NCBI RefSeq assembly: GCF_000003855.2
Contig: NW_003101681.1
Span: 3,107,028 to 3,171,027 of the forward strand
DNA: 64,000 nt
Direction of reading: 5' to 3'
From: Blastomyces gilchristii SLH14081
Lineage: Eukaryota > Ascomycota > Eurotiomycetes > Onygenales > Ajellomycetaceae
Shown: piece by piece, positions 47,860-58,171 of the stretch
Position numbering within the stretch: the stretch's first letter is position 1
How the letters are laid out: each line of letters opens with the position of its first letter
The notes under the pieces: model-generated
Told to the model about the DNA's origin: nothing
Database searches by the model: none
What the model saw: only the letters and a program-made list of their open reading frames with translations
Program-made: the position numbers and the translations under genes

Positions 47860-48640
47860 TCATATGTAATTATATAATCAAAGATTGCATTATTTTCAGA
47901 AATGTTGCATATTTATAGTAACATTCTTATCAAGATTATTATCTTCAAGAATATGATTGATTTCAGACTGCTCTGTAGTCAAAAGAATTTTCTCGCTTCA
48001 TATTAAGTAGTTAATAAATTCAGTAAGAACTATTAATCTTTTGATGAGTCTTACTTAACTTCTGAATTCTTCAAGAATTCTCATTATAATAGATATCTTC
48101 TCTTTTCACTGAAGATATTCTGTCAGATCTGCTCTTATCTCATCATTTACAAGAGTCTCATCTCTATTAATCTTCATTCACTCAATCTCATGTGGAAGTC
48201 TTACAATTTCAAGTCTCATACAAATCTTCTCACTCACTGAGCTATTATTATTTCAGTTACTTGAGTTCTCTACATTGTCTAACATCTCACTAATATCTTT
48301 ATCTAGGTCTTTATATTGATTATTGAACTTGTCAGATGCTTTCATAATTGTGTTATTCATCTCATAAGCTTCTGAGACAGTCACTTTTCAGTTTGTTACA
48401 GATATTGATAAGCTCATACTCAATTCTTCTTATGCTTCAGATATTTGCTCATTTCTTCTTCTATATATTAGCCTGTAATTCTTCATTAAGTCAGACCTAT
48501 CACCTGATCTCAGGTTCATCATGAGTTCAATTAATTAATAAATCATCTAAGCACACTTGTAATGACACATGAAGATGTCAATTTAGCACATTATTGCAGT
48601 TATTCATTAGCTTGTGAAAGAGCTTTATAATCTCTTAAAG
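47860..48640 (-). pseudogene. Unassigned charged ORF remnant
   Basis: Minus-strand frame with few stops, mostly at likely Trp positions. It reads as a charged, helix-prone protein (K-A-S-D-K-F-N-N-Q-Y-K-D-L-D-K-D-I-S-E-M-L and I-R-A-D-L-T-E-Y-L). It resembles an LTR-element gag in composition and in lying next to a possible LTR, but I see no knuckle or capsid motif. It could also be an accessory ORF. Confidence 0.4.
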
Positions 48641-49176
48641 AATAATATTATTATGTTATAATCTCACTACGCGAGTTACACTAAATAGATTGAGATAACA
48701 CGTGACTAGAGTAAATGTAGTAATCATCAACATCAGTCACACTCACGTGATCGTGATATAAGTCACTCTTGCAAAGAAGCTTTCACTATATTACATTACT
48801 TTTATTCACTAACTTTATCATTCTTCAATCATCATTCTTGTTATTATCATGATCAAATGATAGTATCTGATACAAGATTTCTGTCTTCTCTCTCTTCTAT
48901 TTAATACTTTCTATCTGTTTATCTATTACATTATACGCATTTCTGATAATTATCTCTCATTCTTAAAACAAGTATTATTATAGTACTCATACCAGGCAGT
49001 TTATTAGCAGTAGTGAAATGCATTGTGAAACATGATCAGAACTTGTTTTTTTTTCTTTTAATAATTACTAGAATATATTATTATAAATATTACATCTTCT
49101 TCATCTTCTTACACACTCTTAATCTTTTTCTTCTTATTGAGCATCTGATAATACTTTTTGAAATAATTTTATATAA
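48641..49176. other. Intergenic or LTR-like stretch with CACGTG sites
   Basis: No gene seen. It has scarce preserved CpG (TACGCGAGTTACAC at 48669-48682) and two CACGTG palindromes, near 48700 and 48754. The retained CpG resembles LTR edges elsewhere in the window, but no partner repeat was found. Confidence 0.4.
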
Positions 49177-50640
49177 CTACAGATGATAATTTTTTATTTT
49201 AACTTGTATAGAATCTTTATATATTATCAGATCTGTATCTGCTGATGATAGTGAATAGTTCAATATTGAATTATTAGTCAAGAACTTGAAGAATGTAATA
49301 ATGAGGAAATGATCTATATTATATATAACTGAGTCTTCTGTGTTTCTCTCTGCTTCTTCTGCTGCTGTTTCTTTCTCTGCTACTTCTCTTAAATCTTCTA
49401 CACTTACTTCTGTGTTCAGTTGTCCCGCTTCTGCTACTTCTGTCTCTGCTACTCTCACTCTCACTATCTCTGCTCTCTCTGTCTCTGTCACTTCTGCTGC
49501 TATTACTAGCTCTTCTTATTTTAAGAAGATATTGTATAGACTTAATAAATCATGTTTCTCAGTGTATATACTTCTGATCTTTTTACTAACTCTCATAATA
49601 ATTTACTATATAAAGACTGTGTATAACATGATCATCTGAAGCGCAGTTATAGACACTGATTATTACATTCATTTTAAATATTCATGATAAGACAATCATG
49701 CAATTATATATGAGAATTATCTCTCTTTTTAACAGTGTTAAGAGTGTAAGTCATTCTTTTACATCTTCTCTTTCAATGCTAATTTTTCTAGAGGAATTTG
49801 TTATGAGTTTTATTATATATAAAGTCATAGTGTTCATGAATATTAAGAGACATTTTACAACTGTTAAATTTAATATTGTGAGTGCATCTGCTCTGATGAA
49901 TTTCTTTGAAATAATAGACTCCTATCAGTCTATTCTCTGACATCTATTATCTGACTTCATAATGCAGGCAAAAGATATTTATGTTTTTGAAAATAGAAAC
50001 ACAGATATTGTAGTCTTTTATAGTTACAGATATGACACTTATGTGTCTTATCTGAGATATTATTATGAAAATGAGCTGTTTATATACTGTATTCTTCTCT
50101 CTGAATTACTTCATATCTCTCTCTCTCTTTCTGAGAAGCCTAATGTGTGTTGTAATTATATGTATAATTTCAAGACCAGGGAGTGTTTATTCAGTAACTG
50201 TTATCATCTCTGATTTTACAGTTTTATACACTAATGATGATTCTTAGTTACTTCAGTGTCAGAGATCATTTTAATTTCTGAAGATGATAATACTTCTGAG
50301 ACTATTCTCTTCTGCTCTCAAGCTCTCTCTGTTGTTTTCTCTTTCTTTTCTGCAGAGAAGGTTCTGTATATATCAGATTATAAGTATTCAGCTCTGAGTA
50401 ACTTCTACTGTTATTTATCTGATCTGTCTGCACTCTCTTCTACAGTCTTCTCTGTCTCTGCCTCTTCTGTCTTGACTTCTGATTCTGTGATTTCTATGCT
50501 CTTCTTCAATTTTTCTACACACATGTGTACACATTTCTATATTGGCATTTCAGCCAATCTTGTTATAAATGATATTAATATTGTATACAGAGCAGATGAG
50601 AAATCAGAGATATACAGAGTATTATTATAAGAGTGACTTA
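49177..50640 (-). pseudogene. Unassigned Glu/Ala-rich region
   Basis: On the minus strand, 49177-49491 starts M-T-E-T-E-R-A-E-I-V-R-V-R-V-A-E-T-E-V-A-E and goes on with many Glu and Ala; further upstream, 50500-50340 reads E-E-A-E-T-E-K-T-V-E-E-S-A-D-R-S-D-K. The plus strand is correspondingly rich in TCT and Ser codons and is open in one frame (49698-50630) with two breaks. The bias suggests a coiled-coil protein on the minus strand, downstream of G4 pol. I do not recognise it. Confidence 0.4.
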
Positions 50641-51199
50641 CAGCTCTTAAATCTCTTGTGACTCTTAAGTTTTGCAATTTTCTTTTTGTTTTCAGCATTT
50701 ATACAGATGACGTGATGTTGAAAATAAATAAAATGTGTGATATATAAAAATGAATGAGATGTGTATGATAATATTTATCTTGTAACAGCTGACTCTTACA
50801 GTTGATGACTAATTCATTATTTCTTCTCTTTTCTTACACTTTTTCTTTGTCTGCTAGTCACTACTCTTATATAACCTCTATATGATACAGTGTTCAGTGA
50901 CTAGGTTCAGTAGCTTTTACTCTTGTGACTTTGTCTGACATATTATACTGTCTCTCTTCACTCAGTCAGATTATCACAGTGAATAGCTCATTGAAACTAA
51001 TATTATCTGATCTCTGAATATTCTCAGAGATTGAGATAACTTAATTTTATACATTTATAAATGTTTCAGAAGCTTCATTCTCTGTTGTCTTTATAATTAA
51101 ACTGATATAGGCAGTTAAATTCAACTCTGAATTTCTGTTTCTTCTATAATCTGACTCATATACAAGTCTGCTACTCTGAGATTACTTTTTACTGTGTTG
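50641..51199. other. No gene recognised
   Basis: AT-rich sequence between the Glu-rich region and the end of G4 pol. No motif, repeat or LTR end was identified. Confidence 0.5.
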
Positions 51200-51239
51200 T
51201 ACCTACTATCTGCAGTGTGATATTATACAGTCAGCTATA

Positions 51240-53940
51240 GTCTCATCACTTATTAAAGTGTGATATTCATCTGATTTCTTCATTACTTCTTATTGTTTTC
51301 TTATTATTATAAAAAGATTAAAATAAGTAAGATCATCTGATTTATAAGTATCTATGATTTCTCTGACTTCCTAAGACTTCTTAATTATAAGCTTTTTCTT
51401 TTTCAACAATGATAATAGTGCTGTAAATAATCATAATCTGCTTAGATCTCACATCTTCATCTCTATAAGATGTGAATTATTTATTAAGTCGTGTAAGATC
51501 TGTCTCTCTGATTCTTTCAATGCATATAATCTTAGAGAATCTGATTTGAGTATTTCATAGAGCTCAAATTATCTAGATTGAAACTTCTCAGAACTCTCAT
51601 TACATATGAGAACTCATGTTCTCATCTTGAGACTTCATTTGTTAACTAGGAAGTCTTGTATTCTTTTTAATTGAATTGCTTGATTCAGAAGTAACTTATT
51701 CACTTTTGTATATATATAACAGGTCTCTTTCAATCTAGGTTCTGTGTCTGTATTTGCTGCTTTCTCTCTCACCTTTTTCAAAGCATTTTTCAGAATGCGT
51801 GGATACAATTCATACAACATGTAGAATGATAAATGCTTGAAGACTGCATTCTGCTAAATTCGCATGACTAATAGTACCTGTCTGAGATATTCATCTTATA
51901 AGCTTATAGACTTACTCACTAGATATTTCATCAGCATATTATTCAGAATTTCATTTAAGTCTTTCATCTTCTTATTTATCTGTGAGTGATATAATATTAT
52001 TCTATGATATCTTGTTTGTAACTGACTTATGAAATGCCTTCTTACTTCTTCTATGAGATTCACACTGTTATCAGTTATAATTTCATACAGTATTTCATAG
52101 TTAATATAGATCTCATTATATAAAAACTTGATCACTATCTTCTCACTCATCTCTGAAACTGCTTTCATATCTGATCAGTCAGTAGCATTATCAGTAGCAG
52201 TGATTATTCAATAATTTTCATTTGACATTCACAATAATATGTCTGTGAGATTCACTCTTCATCACTTAAACAGCTGTATTATACTTTTTATCTGATGTTA
52301 TACTTTCTCATATTCTAATTCTTTTCTAAATTCTTTCACAACCTGGTAATTTAAGCACTTATAAGTATACATCTGCATGTTCTCAGTCATGCTTGACTAG
52401 TATACTCTTGATTTAAGTACACTCATGAGTTCAGAGCTTTCTAAGTGACTGAATTCCTTATGCATGCAAGTTATCAAGTCTTCTTTAAATGAATATTTTA
52501 GATACAGAGTCTCTGTATATTCTAGATCACAGTAAAGTATAACATCATTTTTCAATTTTCTCAGTCAAAAGTTTAGAAGCATCTCTTCTACTATCTTTAT
52601 AAGATACTTATTATCTGATACTTTGTCATTCTTGAAGTAGAAGATTATGATATTCACTTATTTTGATTTCTTACATTCTCTCAGTGTGTTTAATACAAAC
52701 TTCTCTTATATCTGATTTGCAGAACTCTCACTCATGAAATTAAGTCTGTGATTAATTGCATCAGATATCACAGTATTCAATCACTTTCAGTATTTAACAT
52801 GAAGATTATATACTTAAATCTCTGAGATTCAAAATGCCAAATATTTAAAAGATTTTATTATTAATTATGAATAGATAAGACTTTTATAATCTGTGATTAT
52901 CATTATTGTATATCTGTTATTAATATATTTATTTCATATCATTAGTATGTGTTTGATCACTAGTAAATTCTTTTTATATACTGAGTAATTGAGCTCAGTG
53001 TCTGATAGTTTCCTATCATTATACATCACTGAGTACAGCTTGCTATTCTTACTCATCTGTAGAAGAGCAGCTCTGATAGCTTATTCAGATATGTCTATCT
53101 CAATGTAGAAAGATTTATCATAGTCTGATTGAATAATTACTGAGAATATTATCACAAATTCTCTCAGTATGAGAAAGACCTCTTCATACACGGTATTTCA
53201 GATGATTGAACAGAACTTGTTCTTTCACAGATTTGTATCTATTTCTCTTAAGAGATCTGAGAGTGATGTAGCTATTTATATGAAATCTTTGATTAATCTG
53301 CAGTAATATGAGATGAATTTAAGAAACTATTATACATGATATATATTTCTCAGCTGCAGTTAATTCACTATAACATTATTATTTAAAAGATGACAGATGC
53401 ATTTATCAGACTGAATATTATTATCAGAAATTTGAACTTCTCTCATTGTATATTAAATATAGTTGACAGTACTAATAGTTCATCTATATAAATCTGTCAG
53501 TATTCTGAGAGAATATTAATCTTTAATAGATATCAGGCATTTCTGACTGTATTCAACTGTTGTTGAATTTATAACAGTGAATATCTCTTCTTAATCATAC
53601 ACTTATTAAGTCTTTAATAATTAATACACATTCATCACTTCTTATCTGTCTTTTTCATAAATAGAACTGAGAAACCTGACATACTTGATGAGAGTTATAT
53701 GAGATCATGTTTAAGAAGGTTTGTGATCAGATACTTCTATTCTTTAAGATGTGTTTGTAACAGAGAGTATGTATTTTGATTGACTGATTTCATATTCTCT
53801 ATGTTAATCTCATGTATGAATTCTTATTTCAGTGACAATTCTGATGAAAGATCTATTTGAAAAATCTTTTCATACTGTCTCAGAAGTTTCTTTATATATT
53901 TATTCTTCTATATATTCTTTATCTTGATTTTCCCTTCTTT
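51240..53940 (-). pseudogene. G4 pol: RT, RNase H, integrase
   Basis: RT starts near 53660 (S-V-L-F-M-K-K-T-D-K-K, M-C-I-N-Y), but the part with the Y-x-D-D active site seems missing: L-I-N-A-S-V-I-F near 53390 is followed shortly by F-L-K-F-I-S-Y-Y-C-R. RNase H has L-S-D-T-E-L-N-Y-S-V-Y-K-K-N-L-L near 53000. The integrase core is open at 51896-52168 (K-A-V-S-E-M-S-E-K, I-I-T-D-N-S-V-N-L-I, Y-H-S-Q-I-N). The piece 51635-51820 (Y-E-L-Y-P-R-I-L) follows it. Confidence 0.8.
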
Positions 53941-54689
53941 CAGATCTTGTATAACATACAGAATACTCTCAGATGAGGTGTTGCAAATCATTCTCTTTGC
54001 TTGTTAATGTTTAAGCAGATTTAATTCTTTTATATCAGAGATGTAAAATGTTCTTCTTATATCAGTTAATAGAATTGTATGAATTATTTTCTTTCTATCA
54101 GTTTACTGTATATAGTATGTACATCATTGAATCTGCAGATTGATTCTTTGAATTCAATTGAGTCTGAGAATAAGGTTGTATTTCACATTCTGCAGCTCTC
54201 ACACTCAAATATAGCAAGATCATTCTCTGAAGTGTAAGAGAACTCTTACTCTTATAGATAATATTAAATATTGATTATTAGATAATCTTATACATTGAGA
54301 AACATTCACTCAGTGAACCTCTTTCAGTCTTCAGATTATATAATTATTAATATATTATATAGACACTTCTATATTCATTAACACTTTTACAGTTATCTCT
54401 TGATTTTTACTCAAGTGATCTCTATATATTAATATTTCAGATCTTAGAACATTGAGATAAGTGTCTGCTTCTTCATTCTTACCTGTATCTTATTTAAGTG
54501 TCTGCTTTCTCTTGATTTTCACAGAATTCAGAGAGTTATCTAACATGAGCATTTCTTTCACTTTGAAGACTTTTCATACAATATCAGTGAGTATCTCTGA
54601 GCTTACTGATTCTGCTAGTTTTTTAACTCTCTTACTTCTCTTCACTATGTATACTGTGTGTAATCTTTTATATCATGATTTTAATATCT

Positions 54690-55850
54690 GCAGTTAAAGC
54701 AAGCTTAATACTCATGATATTAAGATTTTCACTCAGAGAATTTCTTTTGCAGAGAATTTAGTGCTTCAGTAATAAATTCAAGTCTTGATTTATTATATTC
54801 AGATGTGTGACTTGTGTTATAGAAGTCTGATTATCTGTTCTCTATTAAGATATACTTGATTATAGTATTTTCTGTCACAGCTGACTCACTTGTTTCTGTA
54901 TAATAAGAATATTATATGCTTCTTTCACTGTATCTGATTATGAGCTTAAGCATTTTCTTTCTGCTCTTAATTCAGATATAAGATTATAAATGAAGATCTG
55001 TAAGTAGAAAGATATTAAACAGTTTTTCTTCAATATGAGATAGTATAAACTGATGTATGTAAAGTATAATGTAAGATTACTCATTTATTTACACTCAGTA
55101 AAGTGTTTATAATACTTATCTTATATATACACTTTCTCAAAGTGATACAAGATTTATTTGAACAACTCATTTCATATTTCTGAGAATGAATACTACTTCA
55201 GATCTATAAGATTTATCTTTTTATCAGTTATTTATAATGACTTTACTTTTCTATATATAAACATAGCAGATTTTAAGACTTATTAAAATTCTGTTAACTG
55301 TCTGTGTATGAGTTCATGCTTCATTTAATAATATAATTACATTTAAATTAGTCAGCTGATTGCAGCATTATTTTTTCAGTTGCTATTAAAGCTTAATAAC
55401 TCTGACAGATTGTCTGACTTGATATAACTTATACTTAAAGTCTCATCATATGCAGTGATCTTGAATGATGTGTACAGTTCTGAAGAGATTGTAAACAATT
55501 ATAATAAAATCTTCAGATTCAGTGTGATTATCTATCTATATAAATATTTAATCTCTTACTGCAGATTTTTAAACTGGTTTTCTCTATTCTTATTAATAAT
55601 AATGATTATATTAGTAAAGCTCTTCATAGTGAATACTTGATCTGCAGTGAATATCAATTGTTACTTGACTTCTATCTCAGTCTGTCACTGTGTATATAAG
55701 GCTTCAATTTCATTTAGAATTCTTGTACATTTACAGAGCTTCACTTTCAGTTCAGTGATTTCAGCTGCTTTTCTTACTGCTTTAAGTAAACTCTCTGAGA
55801 GATTCTATGTATCTTCTTATTCAGATAATGAAGAAGAGTGTTATTCATAT
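54690..55850 (-). pseudogene. G4 gag, degenerate
   Basis: Interrupted minus-strand frame upstream of pol, starting with A-V-R-K-A-A-E-I-T-E-L-K near 55770. A knuckle, C-F-N-C-R-Y-x-N-H-D-I-K-D-Y, is visible near 54700-54660, a C-x2-C-x4-H-x4-C in which the last Cys is Tyr. Plus-strand ORFs in this interval are shadows. Confidence 0.65.
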
Positions 55851-55862
55851 TAACTAGAAAAG

Positions 55863-56328
55863 ATGTTCATTTTGAAAGATTTTTATTAATTATACAGTGT
55901 CTATTATTTCATAATTTCTGTTAATCTTGTATAATTCTGATGATAATCATCTCTCTTTTATTCTTCTGAGTAGAGAGTGAACTTTTTTGAATCTAGTTTA
56001 TCACTCTCATTTTCTTTCTCACTCTTTTACTCATCACTTCTTTATACACTCTCATTCTGAGGTGTTTTTAGAATCACTCTAATATGATAACTATGAATTG
56101 CTTTCTAGATGAAATTACCACACTTTGAAGAAGTCTGCACTTCTCATCAGTTTTTAGACATGCTATCAGATGTCATTCAAAGATTGCTTAAGACAGTGCA
56201 AGATTACTGGCGTACACCGGCTTCTTATATGTAAATTAATTAGCGGCCGCTAGGGCCCCGTTAGATTCGTAAGCTTATTCAGAATCAGCTGCGTTGTTAT
56301 CCGGCGGCCGTACGTTCTTCCGAATCAC
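55863..56328 (-). repeat. Possible 5' LTR of G4
   Basis: Starts TGTTCATTTTG and ends CCGAATCACA on the plus strand, so it has TG..CA ends, 466 bp. The right 130 bases keep CpG-rich sequence, including GCGGCCGC and GGGCCC. No partner copy was found, so both ends are inferred. Confidence 0.35.
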
Positions 56329-56440
56329 ATCTCTCTCAAAAATCTTATTATTATCATTATTATCACTATCATTATTATCATTATCATCATTATAACTATC
56401 ATTATTATTATTATCATATTATTACTGACTGTCTTCTCTG
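56329..56440. repeat. Compound ATT/ATC microsatellite
   Basis: Irregular run of TTATTATCA and TCATTATTA units from about 56340 to 56425. A slippage-prone low-complexity tract; origin unclear. Confidence 0.8.
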
Positions 56441-56539
56441 TCTTCTCTGCCTTTATCTCTTCAATACTTACTGAAATCATGTCATTTCTCCCTCAATATT
56501 CTGTGATTCTGTGAATCATCAAGGCGCGTGAGTGCTGTA

Positions 56540-57310
56540 ACAGATTGAAGAGAGAGAAGAAGAAGATCTTTAAATGAGAAGAGACAGATCTTAAGACATA
56601 TTACAATATCTTGAAGAGACTCAGTAAGAGAGTAGAATAATAATTGTTTCAAGTAACACTTCTGATAAATTTAAACTGAACTAAGTATAGAAATAATGCA
56701 GATGACACTGCATGTAAGAGATTGAAAAACAAATAGTAAAGAGTCTTATACAGCAGCAGTAGAACTAGAAGAAGTCTTGAAAATAATTTAAGATCAAGAT
56801 AAAGAGAGAGAGAGAGAAGAAAAGTATTACTGTAAATAAACAGTAATTAAAGAAGATTAAGAAGATGTTAAAGTTAGAGATAAAGAAGTCAAAACTGATA
56901 AGTTTTTTATTAAGAGATAATGATTCTTGATAATACTTCTGTTCTCTAAATAATTAGCAGAAGATGACAGAGAAGAAGAAAATTAAGACCTTGTTCAGAT
57001 CTTGAATACACTTCATGATTCAGAATATTAAGAAGACAGCTCTACTCTCTGAGCATACTAATCTGCTTACTACTAAGATGAAATCTAAGATAGGAGATCA
57101 GAAAATGCTGTATTTTAAGACACAGATTAATCTAGCTAAGAGAAAGCAGCAGAAACTCTTCTCTGAGAAGATAGAGAAGAGACATTTTAAGATGATTAAC
57201 ATCTCAGATAAGAAGAAGAAGAAGAAGAATGAGAGTAAGCAGTGAATTATAAAGAATGATCAGAAGAATGAGAAGAAGAAGAAGAAAGAGAAGAAGAAAG
57301 AGAAAAAAAA
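56540..57310 (+). pseudogene. Unassigned lysine-rich ORF remnant
   Basis: Purine-rich on the plus strand. The open piece 57015-57245 reads T-A-L-L-S-E-H-T-N-L-L-T-T-K-M-K-S-K and ends in a run of Lys; upstream sequence is similar in composition with stops. It could be the basic C-terminal tail of a transposase or gag. No domain recognised. Confidence 0.35.
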
Positions 57311-57787
57311 TAATAAGTGATAAAAGTGTTTTTTTTATATTAGTTATATTAAATAATAATATTAATTTTAAGTTTTCAAAAATTATTATGCAAGTTGTAA
57401 ATTAGTTAATATTAGAAATAATATATATATATATATTTAACTATCATAATTCGCAAATCACTACAATGTATAAGTCTCAACATTTTTTCAACATTAATAT
57501 TTACAAATCACAATATTAATATACTTTAAATGATATGATCTAATAATACAATGTAGTAACACTCTCTTTCACAATATCAATATATTTCAAGAAATATAAT
57601 AGAGATTAATCAAGATTATTTATTTACTTTTATACATTGATAATATTCATTCTGAGTTAGTACTAAAATTATAACTAAGTTAAGAAGAGTATTTTCTTTT
57701 ATAATAATTCTTCTTACATGTATCAGTGATCAGTTATTGAAAATAAACTGTTATCTTTCTCAAATCTTTATTATATCTTCTGAATTC
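57311..57787. other. AT-rich stretch, possibly the N-terminal side of the hAT element
   Basis: Very AT-rich, with a short TA repeat at 57421-57436. No gene recognised. By position it may be the 5' part of the hAT element whose transposase is readable further right. Confidence 0.35.
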
Positions 57788-58160
57788 GCCCCGGTGGCTG
57801 AATGGTTAATGCGGCCACCTGGTAGCACCTTGGCATGGGAAATCAAGGCGTGTGAGTTCGAAACCCGCCGGGAATACATTAAATCCGGAACTTAAGCACC
57901 TCAGGTTTCTAATAAATACAGAGGTGTACAAATTGCTTCAACAAATCACTCTATGTTTCTGAGATGAGAAGTTATTATCACAGGTATTTAATTGTCACTT
58001 CTTTGTATTTTCTATGTTCTTATTATCTTAGTGTGATCTCAACACCTGTATTTCCTTCTGTATAATTAACACTTAATCTGTATTTAACATCACGCAAGGA
58101 CTTATCATAAGCTCCGCTTCTATATGAGTATAATGAAAGAATAATAATAATAATAATAAT
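57788..58160 (+). mobile_element. tRNA-derived SINE, copy 3
   Basis: 373 bp. Best preserved SINE head: A box TGGCTGAATGG at 57795-57805 and B box GTTCGAAAC at 57856-57864, with the spacing of a tRNA that has a long variable arm (Ser/Leu type). AAT tail at 58139-58160. TSD CTTCTGAATTC (57777-57787) and CTTCTAAATTC (58161-58171). Pol III would transcribe it from these internal boxes. Confidence 0.93.
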
Positions 58161-58171
58161 CTTCTAAATTC

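Larger units (their letters stand above)
51200..56328 (-). mobile_element. Gypsy element G4 (third family), minus strand
   Basis: From the right: an LTR-like segment ending at 56328, gag (about 55850-54690), RT (from about 53660), RNase H (near 53000), integrase (52700-51640) and a C-terminal domain to about 51200. The 5' boundary is inferred from a GC-retaining end that would begin TGTGATTCGGAAGAACG on the minus strand. No confirmed second LTR, so the 3' limit is open. Distinct from G1, G2 and G6 in sequence. Confidence 0.75.

Noticed and set aside
56220..56260. Vector or linker contamination, because of the NotI and ApaI sites.
   Set aside because: Surrounding sequence is continuous AT-rich repeat DNA, and other GC-retaining LTR edges here look alike; no known vector backbone was recognised.
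57788..57870. A functional tRNA gene with A and B boxes.
   Set aside because: It has a SINE body, AAT tail and TSD, and occurs in three copies with diverged heads; no good acceptor stem and anticodon arm could be set out.
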